Origin: Stenotrophomonas maltophilia
Lineage (GTDB): Bacteria; Pseudomonadota; Gammaproteobacteria; Xanthomonadales; Xanthomonadaceae
Direction of reading: 5' to 3'
NCBI RefSeq assembly: GCF_023518235.1
Contig: NZ_CP090423.1
Span: 1-64,000, forward strand
Length of the DNA stretch: 64,000 bases
Under the pieces are notes generated by a model, which saw nothing but the letters and a program-made list of their open reading frames with translations, searched no databases and was not told where the DNA came from. The position numbers and the translations under genes were made by a program. Positions 14,810 to 23,903 of the stretch are shown piece by piece; position 1 is the first letter of the stretch; each line of letters starts with the position of its first letter.

Positions 14810-16287
14810 GCGCCCAGCCTGCCTACCGTGACGACTACGCCTACCTGCCAGTGCCGCCGCACTCGATCGACGCTGAGCAGTCCGTCCTGGGCGGCCTGAT
14901 GCTGGCGCCGGAAGCGCTGCGCGATGTCCGCGACCTGCTGACCGAGCGGGACTTCTACCGCCGCGATCACCAGCTGATCTGGCACGCCATCTGCGATCTG
15001 GCCGACCGTGAACAGCCCTTCGACACGGTGCTGCTGATCAACTGGTTCGAGAACCAGCGGCAGCTGGATTTGGTGGGCGATGGCGCGTACCTGGTCGAGC
15101 TGGCCAGCACCACGCCGTCTGCGGCCAACATCCGCGGCTATGCCGAGGTCGTGCGCAACAAGGCGCTGCTGCGCGGCGTGATCGAGCGCGCGACCGAGAT
15201 CACCAACGACGCCTACGGCACGGCCGACGAGGACGCCGATGCGCTGGTGGCCAGCGCCACCGCCAAGTTCGCCAACCTCAGCGTGCAGTCGGGCGGCAAC
15301 GGTGGCCTGGTGATGGTGCGCAGCGATCTGCAGGGCATGTGGGAGGAAATGGAGGCCCGGTTCGAAGGCACCGCCGACCTGGGGCTAGTCCCGCCGTGGC
15401 AGAACGTGGCCAGGAAACTGCCCGGTCTGGAACCCACCGACCTGATGATCCTCGCGGCTCGGCCGTCGATGGGGAAGACGGCCAACATGCTGGAGTGGGT
15501 CTACAGCGTGGCGGCGCAGGGCAAGCACGCTGCGGTGTTCAGCCTGGAGATGGCCCGCCGGCAGCTGCTGGCGCGGCTGATGAGCATGCATTCGGGCGTG
15601 CCGCTGTCGCGCATGCGGGTGAAGGGCGAACTGACCAACGACGACTGGCACAAGCTGAGCATCGCTCGGAACTTCCTGCATGGCCTGCCGCTGGCGATCG
15701 ATGATTGCGGCTCGCTGCCGGTGGATTCGCTGGTGGCGCGCGCGTCCCGCATGCACGCCAAGGTGAAGGGCGGGTTGGGCGTGGTCGCGGTCGACTACCT
15801 GCAGCTGCTGTCAGGGCCGGCCAAGGCCGGTAACCGGACCGAGGAAGTCTCCTACATCTCTCGCACGTTGAAGAAGCTGGCCAAGACGCTGGGCTGCCCG
15901 GTGATCGCGCTGTCGCAGCTCAATCGGTCGCTGGAAACGCGCACCGACAAGCGCCCGGTGATGGCCGACCTGCGCGAGTCGGGCGGCATTGAGCAGGACG
16001 CCGACGTGATCGCCTTCATCTACCGCGACGACTACTACACGAAGGATGCCTGCGGCGCTCCCGGCATCTCGGAATTCATCCTGGCCAAGAACCGGCAGGG
16101 TGAGACCGGCACCGCCTACCTGCGGCATCACCTGGAGTGCAGCCGATTCGAGAACTACCACGGCGAGAAGCCGAACTATTCGCTCAAGACCGTGCTGCGC
16201 TATGCAGACGATGACAGCGGCGGATTCGACGCGCCGCGCGATCGCCGCAGGAGCGGCAAGGACATGGCAACCGGAGAGCGTGCATGA
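14806..16287 (+). CDS. dnaB: DnaB-type replicative helicase
   Basis: 493 residues, normal for the family. The N-terminal DnaB domain (PPHSIDAEQSVLGGLML at ~18-34) is followed by a RecA-like core: Walker A ARPSMGKTA (~219-227), VVAVDYLQLL as Walker B, and ALSQLNRSLETR with the expected Gln/Asn sensor. It should form the hexameric ring that unwinds phage DNA, loaded by the upstream protein. Confidence 0.95.
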   Translation: MSAQPAYRDDYAYLPVPPHSIDAEQSVLGGLMLAPEALRDVRDLLTERDFYRRDHQLIWHAICDLADREQPFDTVLLINWFENQRQLDLVGDGAYLVELASTTPSAANIRGYAEVVRNKALLRGVIERATEITNDAYGTADEDADALVASATAKFANLSVQSGGNGGLVMVRSDLQGMWEEMEARFEGTADLGLVPPWQNVARKLPGLEPTDLMILAARPSMGKTANMLEWVYSVAAQGKHAAVFSLEMARRQLLARLMSMHSGVPLSRMRVKGELTNDDWHKLSIARNFLHGLPLAIDDCGSLPVDSLVARASRMHAKVKGGLGVVAVDYLQLLSGPAKAGNRTEEVSYISRTLKKLAKTLGCPVIALSQLNRSLETRTDKRPVMADLRESGGIEQDADVIAFIYRDDYYTKDACGAPGISEFILAKNRQGETGTAYLRHHLECSRFENYHGEKPNYSLKTVLRYADDDSGGFDAPRDRRRSGKDMATGERA

Positions 16288-16454
16288 CACCGAACGAGAG
16301 GGCGAACTGGTGCATTCAGCAGGCCGAGGAAATCGAGGCAGGCCTGCAGCCGGTGGATGCCGATCTAGATCTGATCCCCATCGGCTACGCGATCGCCGGC
16401 TGGTGCAGGGGTATGGCCACCGCCTTGGCGACGGAAGAGGAACGCGCCGCATGA
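16284..16454 (+). CDS. Small phage protein
   Basis: 56 residues (MTPNERANWCIQQAEEIEAG start, acidic). It fits the gap between helicase and ninB exactly with 4-bp overlaps on both sides, which supports coding. Function unknown. Confidence 0.6.
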   Translation: MTPNERANWCIQQAEEIEAGLQPVDADLDLIPIGYAIAGWCRGMATALATEEERAA

Positions 16455-16903
16455 ACCTGGGAACCTTCATTCTCCGCGCAGGCAATGCGCGTGACCGAAT
16501 GGCCGCTGCATGGCGCTTCGCCTGCCAGTTCCTGGAGCTGGGGCAGGACGTGTGCGTGACCGTCAAGGAACACAAGCCGAGCCGTAGCCTGGAGCAGAAC
16601 GCCATGTTCCACGCCATCTGCGGCGAGCTGGCCACCCAGCTGAAGTGGGCCGGCCGCTACATCGATGCCGAGGGCTGGAAGCGCCTGCTGGTCGACGCCT
16701 GGGCGCGCGAGTCCAACCGCCAGCAGGGCGACGTGGTGCCGTCCCTCGACGGCGCCAGCATCGTGAACCTGTCCATCCAGACCCGGCGCATGACCGTGGG
16801 GCAGATGGCCGAGCTGATCACCTTCGCGCAGGCCTGGGCCGTGGACAACAACGTGCGCCTGAGCGACCAAGCTCCCCGACGATTGCAGAGGTATGCGGCA
16901 TGA
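16451..16903 (+). CDS. ninB: NinB-like recombination protein
   Basis: 150 residues. The VKEHKPSRSLEQNAMFHAIC segment and the later WKRLLVDAW/LDGASIVNLS block are hallmarks of the NinB (Orf) family, which binds ssDNA and can substitute for RecFOR in phage recombination. It is followed by Ref-like and RuvC-like genes, forming a second recombination set separate from the Sak4 set. Confidence 0.88.
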   Translation: MNLGTFILRAGNARDRMAAAWRFACQFLELGQDVCVTVKEHKPSRSLEQNAMFHAICGELATQLKWAGRYIDAEGWKRLLVDAWARESNRQQGDVVPSLDGASIVNLSIQTRRMTVGQMAELITFAQAWAVDNNVRLSDQAPRRLQRYAA

Positions 16904-17283
16904 AGCGCGGACGCAGCACCAGCAAGCCCACCGTTGAGCAGCAGCAGCGCATGGACGCCATCAAGGACATTGGTTGCGTGGTCGCCTACGCCCTGGGCCT
17001 CGGCTACATCCCCTGCGACGTGCACCACCTGACCGTCGGCGGCAAGCACGGTCAGAAGCGGCGAGGCCACGACTTCACCATTGGACTGAACCCGTGGTCG
17101 CACCGCGGTGAGCCCTTCGGCGGCATGGACGCGGACACCTGCGAGCGCCTGTTCGGCCCGTCCTACGCCAAGCAGCCGCGCCGGTTCCGCCAGGAGATCG
17201 GCAACGACGACTACCTGCTGGACCTGCAGAACACCGCGCTCGATCAGTACTGGGGGAGGGTGCGGCCATGGCGCGCAGCCTGA
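16900..17283 (+). CDS. Ref-family RecA-dependent nuclease
   Basis: 127 residues. CVVAYALGLGYIPCDVHHLT, then GGKHGQKRRGHDFTIGLNPW and a C-terminal RFRQEIGNDDYLLD are characteristic of the phage P1 Ref-like family, HNH-type nucleases that cut DNA within RecA-made D-loops. The DVHH histidines are the likely active-site group. It overlaps ninB by 4 bp and the next gene by 16 bp. Confidence 0.85.
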   Translation: MKRGRSTSKPTVEQQQRMDAIKDIGCVVAYALGLGYIPCDVHHLTVGGKHGQKRRGHDFTIGLNPWSHRGEPFGGMDADTCERLFGPSYAKQPRRFRQEIGNDDYLLDLQNTALDQYWGRVRPWRAA

Positions 17284-17798
17284 CCTTCGGCATCGACCCG
17301 GGCCTGAGCGGAGCCATTGCCACGCTGGTGGACGGCGAGGCCGGGCCGGTGATCGACACCCCCACCATGGAAGTGGACGGCCACACCGAGCTCGACGCGC
17401 GCGCCATGGCGATGTTCATACGGGCCGCAAAGGAAATGAACCCTGGCGCCCACGTCTCGGCCTGCATCGAGCGCGTGCGGGCCATGCCGGCCAAGGGCCG
17501 TAAGCAGGGTGCGCAGTCATCCATGAATTTCGGCGACACCTACGGCAAGGCCAAGGCCGTGCTGGAGCTGCTCGGCATTCCCACCGCCAGAGCGGAGCCC
17601 GCCAGCTGGAAGCGGTCGTTCGGTCTGCTGAAGCAGGAGAAGGACGCCGCTCGCGTGCTGGCGATCAGCCGGTTCCCCTCCGCAGCGCCGTCTCTGCGCC
17701 GCAAGAAGGATAACGGCCGCGCCGACGCGCTGCTGATTGCCCTTTGGTTCGAGAACACCCACCTGGCCTCGCACATCACCGACGAGGCCTCAGCCTGA
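17268..17798 (+). CDS. RuvC-like Holliday junction resolvase
   Basis: 176 residues. The RNase H-like fold is indicated by GIDPGLSGA (first catalytic Asp), IERVRAM (Glu) and DNGRADALLIA (the C-terminal Asp pair). It should resolve branched recombination or replication intermediates before packaging. This type replaces RusA in many phages, just upstream of the late genes. Confidence 0.88.
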   Translation: MARSLTFGIDPGLSGAIATLVDGEAGPVIDTPTMEVDGHTELDARAMAMFIRAAKEMNPGAHVSACIERVRAMPAKGRKQGAQSSMNFGDTYGKAKAVLELLGIPTARAEPASWKRSFGLLKQEKDAARVLAISRFPSAAPSLRRKKDNGRADALLIALWFENTHLASHITDEASA

Positions 17799-17827
17799 TC
17801 CCGACGAACCCCACCGGGGGAACGACC

Positions 17828-18241
17828 ATGCGCAAGAAGACCGACAACCAGACGACCAGGCAGGCGGCACCGCACCGGCAGTTCCGCCGGTCAGCGGTCA
17901 GCCTTGCCGTGGCCAGCGAGGCGGACGTGCTGGTGGTGGCCAGGAAGGTGCTTTCCCGCGTGCGCGACATCCGCAACGCCCAGGGCGAGGGTAGCTATGT
18001 CTTCGGCGACCCTGCCTGCTGCATCTTCGCCCTGCGCATCGGCTCGGCAGCAGGGGAGGGCATGTTGCGGGAGCACCCCGACTGGCTGTTCGGGCTCTAC
18101 GGCGCCGACACCGCCGACGGCAAACGGGTCAGTTTCCCCAGCCCGGAGCAGATCGCCGAGGACCTGCGGGAGCACTACGGCTGGGAGCAGCCAGAGCCCA
18201 TCCGCTGGCCGATGCAATTGGAATTGTTCGCTGCTGCCTGA
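17828..18241 (+). CDS. Phage hypothetical protein before the late genes
   Basis: 137 residues. Basic N-terminus (RKKTDNQTTRQAAPHRQFRR) and a mixed middle (ADVLVVARKVLSRVRDI). The position between the resolvase and terminase is where lambdoid phages keep the late antiterminator Q, but no Q signature or zinc knuckle is visible, so I do not call it Q. Confidence 0.65.
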   Translation: MRKKTDNQTTRQAAPHRQFRRSAVSLAVASEADVLVVARKVLSRVRDIRNAQGEGSYVFGDPACCIFALRIGSAAGEGMLREHPDWLFGLYGADTADGKRVSFPSPEQIAEDLREHYGWEQPEPIRWPMQLELFAAA

Positions 18242-18281
18242 TCGCCATTGATCGGAATGCTCAGGCTGGGATAACAGCAGC

Positions 18282-18476
18282 ATGAGCGACCGCCAGACGC
18301 CATCCAGTCAGGAAGCCACCCGGGGCGAGTACCGGGACGACCAGCACGCAGGTGTCGACAACAGCGTGCAGCCGACACGGGGAATGCCGCGTTGCGGCGG
18401 CCATGGGGACTTGCCTCTCCATGGTGACGTTCATGCCCTCGGGAATCGGCAGCCTTGCCCGCAGGGGGCGAGCTGA
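18282..18476 (+). CDS. Small phage protein coupled to terminase
   Basis: 64 residues, polar (SDRQTPSSQEATRGEYRDD). Its stop overlaps the terminase small-subunit ATG (TGATG), which supports translation. The ribosome site is weak. Function unknown. Confidence 0.45.
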   Translation: MSDRQTPSSQEATRGEYRDDQHAGVDNSVQPTRGMPRCGGHGDLPLHGDVHALGNRQPCPQGAS

Positions 18477-18994
18477 TGCCCCGCAAGAAGCCAGAAGCGC
18501 CTAAGGCCAAACCGGCCAAGAAGGCCGCAAAATCCCCTTCGAAGGGGGGCAGGCCCACCAAGTACCGCGCGGAGTTCACGCGCCAGGCCGCACTGCTGGG
18601 CCGTAGGGGCTGCACCGACCCGGAGGTGGCGGAGTTCTTCGGCGTAGCCCTGTCCACGGTCAACCTGTGGAAGATCAAGCACCCCGAGTTTTCGGAAGCC
18701 CTAAAGCTGAGTAAGGCCGAGGCTGACCTGCGGGTGGAGCGCGCCCTGTTCGAGCGGGCAACCGGCTACCGCTGCCGAGAGGACGACGTCCGGGTGGTGG
18801 AAGGGGAGGTGGTGGTCACCTCGACCGACAAGCAGTACCCCCCGGACACCACCGCAGCGATCTTCTGGCTGAAGAACCGCAGGCCAGGCAGCTGGCGCGA
18901 CAAGCCAGAGGGCGAGGATGACGGCGATACACCAGCACCGGTCGCGGTCACGGTGAACGTGGTCAGCGGGCGCCGCCGGAATGCCAACCCTTAA
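18476..18994 (+). CDS. terS: Terminase small subunit
   Basis: 172 residues. A lysine/alanine/proline-rich N-terminus precedes GGRPTKYRAEFTRQAALLGR and the helix-turn-helix CTDPEVAEFFGVALSTVNLW, the DNA-recognition part of small terminases. C-terminal PPDTTAAIFWLKNRRPGSWR is also typical. It selects phage DNA for packaging with TerL, whose gene overlaps by 14 bp. Start at 18476 is behind AGGGGGCGAG. Confidence 0.9.
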   Translation: MPRKKPEAPKAKPAKKAAKSPSKGGRPTKYRAEFTRQAALLGRRGCTDPEVAEFFGVALSTVNLWKIKHPEFSEALKLSKAEADLRVERALFERATGYRCREDDVRVVEGEVVVTSTDKQYPPDTTAAIFWLKNRRPGSWRDKPEGEDDGDTPAPVAVTVNVVSGRRRNANP

Positions 18995-20336
18995 CGAACC
19001 GCAGGCCGCGTTCCTGCAGCTGCCGCACAAGTTTCGCGCCTTCGTGGGTGGGTTCGGCTCGGGCAAGACCTGGGTTGGCTGTGGCTCGCTGTGCAGCCAC
19101 GTGTGGACGCATCCGCGCGTGCCGGCCGGCTACTTCGCGCCCAGCTATCCGCAGATCCGCGACATCTTCTATCCGACCATCGAGGAAGTGGCCTTCGACT
19201 GGGGGCTGCGCGCGCGCATTGTCGAGTCGAACAAGGAGGCCCACCTGTACTCAGGCCGCCAGTACCGCGGCACGATCATCTGCCGGTCGATGGACAACCC
19301 GGCCAGCATCGTCGGCTTCAAGGTCGGCAAGGCCCTGGTCGATGAGATCGACACCCTGAAGAAGCGGAAGGCCCAGGACGCCTGGCGCAAGATCATCGCC
19401 CGCCTGCGCGTGAAGGCCGACGGCCTGCAGAACGGCATCGATGTGACGACCACCCCCGAGGGGTTCAACTTCGTCTACGAGCAGTTCCACCAGCTGCCCA
19501 GCGAGAACCCGAAGCTGCAGGCGCTGTACGGCCTGGTGCACGCCAGCACCTACGACAACGAGGCCAACCTGCCCGACGACTACATCCAGTCGCTGTTCGA
19601 GAGCTACCCGCCGCAGCTGGTGCAGGCCTACATCGATGGGATGTTCGTCAACCTGACCACCGGGTCTGTGTATCCGGCGTTCTCCCGCACCGCCAACAAC
19701 ACGACGGCCGAGATCCAGGACGGCGAGGCGCTGCACATCGGCATGGACTTCAACGTGCTGAACATGACGGCCATCATCTGCGTGATCCGCGACGGCGAGC
19801 CGATGGCGCTGGCCGAGCTGACCGGCATCCGCGACACACCGGCGATGATCCAGGCGCTGCGGGACCAGTACGGCGGTCACCGCATGACGATCTACCCGGA
19901 CGCCAGCGGCGACAGCCAGCACACCAACAACGCCAGCACGTCCGACCTGGGCCTGATCCGCGCCGAAAGGTCGATGACCATCGTGGTGCCGGCGGCCAAC
20001 CCGCGCATCCGCTCGCGGGTGGTAAGCGTCAACGCCATGATCCTCAACGCCAAGCGCAGCCGTCGCTTCCTGGTGAATGTGCGTAACTGCCCGAAGCTCA
20101 CCGAGGCGCTGGAGAAACAGCCTTACGACGCCAACGGGCTGCCCGACAAGACGACCGGTTTCGACCATCCGCCGGACGCACTGGGCTACTTCATCCACAG
20201 CAAATTCCCCGCCGCAGTGAGCGCGCGCGACCGACCGTCCATTGAACGGCCTCGGGTGCTGGTGCCCCATAGCCGCCAGTGGTTGGAGCACTCCGACCAG
20301 CCCTCACTCGCCGAACGTAGGAGATCCGCCCTGTGA
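18981..20336 (+). CDS. terL: Terminase large subunit
   Basis: 451 residues, the packaging motor and nuclease. Walker A is VGGFGSGKT (~22-30) and Walker B KALVDEIDT (~116-124), followed by a DVTTTPEG coupling motif. The RNase H-like nuclease has GMDFNV (~253-258), DASGDS and GFDHPPDALGY with the conserved acidic residues. It is of the headful-type group typical of P22- and BPP-1-like phages, so packaging by headful is probable. Confidence 0.95.
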   Translation: MPTLNEPQAAFLQLPHKFRAFVGGFGSGKTWVGCGSLCSHVWTHPRVPAGYFAPSYPQIRDIFYPTIEEVAFDWGLRARIVESNKEAHLYSGRQYRGTIICRSMDNPASIVGFKVGKALVDEIDTLKKRKAQDAWRKIIARLRVKADGLQNGIDVTTTPEGFNFVYEQFHQLPSENPKLQALYGLVHASTYDNEANLPDDYIQSLFESYPPQLVQAYIDGMFVNLTTGSVYPAFSRTANNTTAEIQDGEALHIGMDFNVLNMTAIICVIRDGEPMALAELTGIRDTPAMIQALRDQYGGHRMTIYPDASGDSQHTNNASTSDLGLIRAERSMTIVVPAANPRIRSRVVSVNAMILNAKRSRRFLVNVRNCPKLTEALEKQPYDANGLPDKTTGFDHPPDALGYFIHSKFPAAVSARDRPSIERPRVLVPHSRQWLEHSDQPSLAERRRSAL

Positions 20337-22378
20337 CCATGCCCACCGCCGACAGCTTCAACGACGCACTGGCGGCCGAGCAGGCAGCCGACGCAGAGCG
20401 CGAGGCGCAGGCCCAGGCGCTGGCACAGGAAGAGGCAGACGTAGCCAACTGGCACAAACGCATCAAGGAGTCGCGCGAGTTCGACAAGCACGCCCGGAAG
20501 GGCTACGCGCTGGACCGTCGCTACTGCCGCAACCAGGTCGATCCGGTCTATGACGTGAGCGTGCCGATCGCCGGCACCTACGTGAACCTGCTGACGTCGT
20601 TCCTGTACGCGCGCGACCCTGAGCCCGCCGTGCAGCCCGCCGAGTCGGTCGGCTCCAGCCGGGTGAAGCTGGCCAAGCAGGTCGGCCGCACGCTGGAGAT
20701 CGTCATTGCCTCGCTGTGGAAGCGTGGTCGCCTGAAGCACGCTGCCGACGCCATGGTGCGTTCGGGCCTCAGCATCGGCATCGGCTGGATCAAGGCGGCA
20801 TGGCACCGCGAGACCGAGCGCGACCCTACCACCGATCAGCGCATCGCCGACCTGCGCGCCAAGCTCGAATCCCTGGCCCTGATGGAAAGCGAGCTGGCCG
20901 AGGGAAACGCCGCCAACCCGGACCTGCTGAAGTCTCAGTACGAACAGCAGATGCAGACGCTGGAATCCCAGGTCGAGCACATCATCTACAACGGCCTGGT
21001 CTTCGACTTCGTGCGCGGCGAAGACATCCAGGTCTCCATGGACGTGGCCACGCTGAAGGACTACGCCATCTCGCCGTGGATTGCCCACCGCACCTTCATG
21101 CCGTACGACAAGGCGCAGGCCACGTTCCCGGAGCTGCGCGACGATCTGGGGAAGGCCGAGGCCTACTACCACGTGCAGCCCGAGAGCCGCGCGCGCGAGG
21201 ATGGGTTCGCCCCGGCCGACGGCGTGGTGAGCGACAGCGACGCCGAGGTGTTCCGCAGCGCCACGGCAGCGGGGCAGGGCAGTGATGCCGGCCCACGCTT
21301 CCTGTGCGTCTGGGAGGTGTGGGACCTGACCACCAACCTGGTGCACACCATCACGCCCGGCCTGCGCCGCAACCTGCGCCAGCCGTATACCCCTGACCAG
21401 CGCAGTACGCGCTTCTACCCCTTCTTCCAGTGGGCGCCGCTGTGGGTAGATGGGGAGCGGCATCCGCAGTCGCTGGTGGACCGCTCACGCGCCCTGCTGG
21501 ACGAATACAACCGCACCCGCACGAACTATCGGGAGCATCGCCGTCGCGCCATCCCGAAGCTGGGCTTCGACCGTGGTGCTGTCGAGCCGGACGACGCAGC
21601 GAAGCTGGAGGGCGCTGGCATCGGAGAGATGGTCGGCTTGGACCTGAAGGGCTTGCCCGCCACCAGCGTGCTGTTCCCCATCCAGTACAACCAGATCGAC
21701 GCCGCGCTGTACGACACCGCGCCCATCCGCGCCGAACTGGAACTGATCTGGGGCATCCAGGAGGCGCTGTCCTCCAGCATCCAGACCGCGAAGACGGCCA
21801 CCGAGGCCGACATCCAGCAGCAGGGAACCGAGTCGCGCCTGGGCTACAGCCGCGACAGCCTGGACGATGTGCTGGGCGAGGTCGCGCAGTACACCGCCGA
21901 GGAAGCCATGTCACCCGCCGGCCTGTCGCCGGAAGAGGTGAGCGACATTGCCGGGCCAGAGGCGCTGTGGTTCAACGCGACCCTGCCGGAGCTGGTCACC
22001 GCGCTGCTGAACGTCGACATTCGCGCGGGCAGCTCGGGCCGCCCGGCGTCCAACCTGCGCCGGCAGCAGTGGGGCGCGATCCTGCCGCAGCTGCAGGAGG
22101 CCGTCGTCACCATCGGTCAGATGCGCGGCGCAACGCCGTTCGACATTGCCAACAGCCTGGAGCAGCTGATGGTCGAAACCATCGAGCGCACCGGCGACAC
22201 ATCGATCGACGCCTACACCTTTATTCCGCAGGTGCCGCAGGTTGCGCCTGGCGCCGTTATCGACGCGCCAGCCATGCCCGGCATGCCGCCTGCTGACCCG
22301 ATGCAAGCCCTTCCGCCGGCCGAAGCGCCGGCACCCACCGCAGCACCAGCGGGCGGCGTTGTCGCCCCGCCTCTCTGA
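20333..22378 (+). CDS. Portal protein
   Basis: 681 residues, large as in podovirus portals. Start is the GTG at 20333: AGGAG lies 9 bp upstream and it overlaps the terL stop by 4 bp; an ATG at 20339 is the alternative. Features: helical N-terminus, FARDPE-like LYARDPEPAVQP, a central segment (YPFFQWAPLWVDGERHPQSL) and a Pro/Ala-rich tail. It should form the dodecameric vertex through which DNA is packaged and ejected. Confidence 0.88.
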   Translation: MTMPTADSFNDALAAEQAADAEREAQAQALAQEEADVANWHKRIKESREFDKHARKGYALDRRYCRNQVDPVYDVSVPIAGTYVNLLTSFLYARDPEPAVQPAESVGSSRVKLAKQVGRTLEIVIASLWKRGRLKHAADAMVRSGLSIGIGWIKAAWHRETERDPTTDQRIADLRAKLESLALMESELAEGNAANPDLLKSQYEQQMQTLESQVEHIIYNGLVFDFVRGEDIQVSMDVATLKDYAISPWIAHRTFMPYDKAQATFPELRDDLGKAEAYYHVQPESRAREDGFAPADGVVSDSDAEVFRSATAAGQGSDAGPRFLCVWEVWDLTTNLVHTITPGLRRNLRQPYTPDQRSTRFYPFFQWAPLWVDGERHPQSLVDRSRALLDEYNRTRTNYREHRRRAIPKLGFDRGAVEPDDAAKLEGAGIGEMVGLDLKGLPATSVLFPIQYNQIDAALYDTAPIRAELELIWGIQEALSSSIQTAKTATEADIQQQGTESRLGYSRDSLDDVLGEVAQYTAEEAMSPAGLSPEEVSDIAGPEALWFNATLPELVTALLNVDIRAGSSGRPASNLRRQQWGAILPQLQEAVVTIGQMRGATPFDIANSLEQLMVETIERTGDTSIDAYTFIPQVPQVAPGAVIDAPAMPGMPPADPMQALPPAEAPAPTAAPAGGVVAPPL

Positions 22379-22393
22379 CCACAGGAGCAGACC

Positions 22394-22744
22394 ATGAATG
22401 AACAACGCACCAGTCTTCCCGCATCCGAATTCACCTTCGGCCTCGATTTCGGCGGTGCACTGGACCACCTGAAGAAGGGCCGCCGCCTGGCGCGTGATGG
22501 CTGGAACGGCAAAGGCATGTTCGTCTACCTGGTCCCGCCGGCAAGCTATGCCGTGCAGACGGGCGCGGCAAAGGCGCACTTCGGCGAAGGCTCGATGGTC
22601 CCGTACAACGCCTACTTCGCCATCAAGAACGTCAACGACACGGTCAGCACGTGGGTGCCCAGCGTCAACGACTGCTTGGCCGATGACTGGTATGTGCTGC
22701 GCGATGAAGACGTCCAGCTCCCCGATCACCCTGGCCTGGGCTGA
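22394..22744 (+). CDS. DUF2829 protein, Tad2-like Thoeris anti-defence candidate
   Basis: 116 residues. The family pattern is complete: FGGALDHLKKGRRLARDGWN (~19-38), GKGMFVYLVP, PYNAYFAIKNVNDTVSTWVP, and LADDWYVL at ~95-102. DUF2829 is the family of Tad2, phage proteins known to sequester the gcADPR signal of Thoeris immunity. AGGAG lies before the start. It sits between portal and scaffold genes, so it would be made late in infection unless another promoter acts. Residues 1-15 extend beyond the core. Ligand binding by this member is untested. Confidence 0.8.
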   Translation: MNEQRTSLPASEFTFGLDFGGALDHLKKGRRLARDGWNGKGMFVYLVPPASYAVQTGAAKAHFGEGSMVPYNAYFAIKNVNDTVSTWVPSVNDCLADDWYVLRDEDVQLPDHPGLG

Positions 22745-22785
22745 TCGCCCGAGCCACGCCACCCGCCGCCAACTGAGGTTCCACC

Positions 22786-23871
22786 ATGCACATCGAAGAT
22801 CCGAACACCCCGGCCACGCCGGACACCACCCCGACCGACGTCCAGCCGGCCGACACTGGCGCACCGCCGGTTGCCGACGGCGGCGATACGCCGCAGCCCG
22901 CTGCTGCTGAGCTGGATGCATTCTCGGCTGGCGTTGAAGCCGCACGCGAGCAGGAGGCCCGCGAGGACCTACTGCCCGGTGATGCCCCAGCGGCAGCGGA
23001 TGGCCAGCAGCCACAGGACGGCACACCGGCCACGCCGGCCGCCGCCGAGCCGAACGCACCGCCAGCCAATGAGCAGCCGCCGGCACAGCCCGCACATCCG
23101 CAGCAGCCGACCGTGGAGGACGAGGTAAAGCAGCTGGGCCTGAAGGAACGCGCGGCCGAGCGCTTCCAGGAGCTGCACACTCAGGCCCGCGACGCCCGCG
23201 AGCGGGTCAGCCAGTGGGAGGAAACGGTCCAGAGCACCGGGGCCACGCCGGAGCAGTTCGGGGGCGCACTGCGTTACCTGTCCGACATCAACTCGGGCGA
23301 CCCAAAGCGCATGGCAGACGCCTACGAGCGCATGCAGGGCGAGCTGCAGTGGCTGGGCCAACAGCTGGGCCGCGAGGCGCCTGGCTTCGATCCGCTGAGC
23401 GCCCACCCGGACCTGGCCGGCCGCGTCACCTCTGGTGACATCACCCGCGACGTGGCGTTGGAACTGGCCCAGCACCGGCAGACGGGCCAGCTGCAGCAGA
23501 ACCACACCCAGGCGCAGCAGGATCGCCAGCAGCAGGATCTGCAGTACCAGCAGGGGATCGCATCGGTGCAGGCGCTGGGGACGCATCTGCGCGCTGGTGA
23601 TGCCCTGTTCGATCAGAAGCTGGCGCTGCTGGCGCCGACGATCGACATCATCCAGCGCACGCTGCCGCCGGCGCAGTGGCAGACCGAGATCCATCGCGCT
23701 TACCTGGCCCTGCCGGCCACCGCGGTTGCCGCGCCAGCTGCAGCGGCACCTGTCGCCCGCAGCGCACCGAACCCGATCCGGGCGAACTCCGCCGCGCCGG
23801 TGGCGCCGCAGATCACGCCCGAGAACGCGTTCGACATCGGCGTCCAGGCGGCCAGGGCACGCGGGCTGTAA
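22786..23871 (+). CDS. Scaffolding-like head protein
   Basis: 361 residues. The N-terminal ~110 residues are low-complexity Pro/Ala/Asp/Thr. The rest is strongly helical and Gln-rich (HRQTGQLQQNHTQAQQDRQQ), ending in PENAFDIGVQAARARGL. Composition, length and position between portal and capsid fit a scaffold that shapes the procapsid and leaves. A hairpin terminator follows directly. Confidence 0.75.
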   Translation: MHIEDPNTPATPDTTPTDVQPADTGAPPVADGGDTPQPAAAELDAFSAGVEAAREQEAREDLLPGDAPAAADGQQPQDGTPATPAAAEPNAPPANEQPPAQPAHPQQPTVEDEVKQLGLKERAAERFQELHTQARDARERVSQWEETVQSTGATPEQFGGALRYLSDINSGDPKRMADAYERMQGELQWLGQQLGREAPGFDPLSAHPDLAGRVTSGDITRDVALELAQHRQTGQLQQNHTQAQQDRQQQDLQYQQGIASVQALGTHLRAGDALFDQKLALLAPTIDIIQRTLPPAQWQTEIHRAYLALPATAVAAPAAAAPVARSAPNPIRANSAAPVAPQITPENAFDIGVQAARARGL

Positions 23872-23873
23872 CA

Positions 23874-23903
23874 GAGAAGGGGCCTTCCGGCCCCTTTCTC
23901 TTT
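23874..23903. terminator. Hairpin terminator between scaffold and an opposing gene
   Basis: GAGAAGGGGCC and GGCCCCTTTCTC form a strong stem with a TTCC loop, followed by TTTAA on the plus strand and, reversed, by a short T/C run. It can act on both converging genes, reducing collision between late operon and the cargo gene. Confidence 0.7.

Noticed and set aside
17828..18241. Late antiterminator Q
   Set aside because: Position fits, but no Q motif or zinc knuckle is seen; left as unknown.
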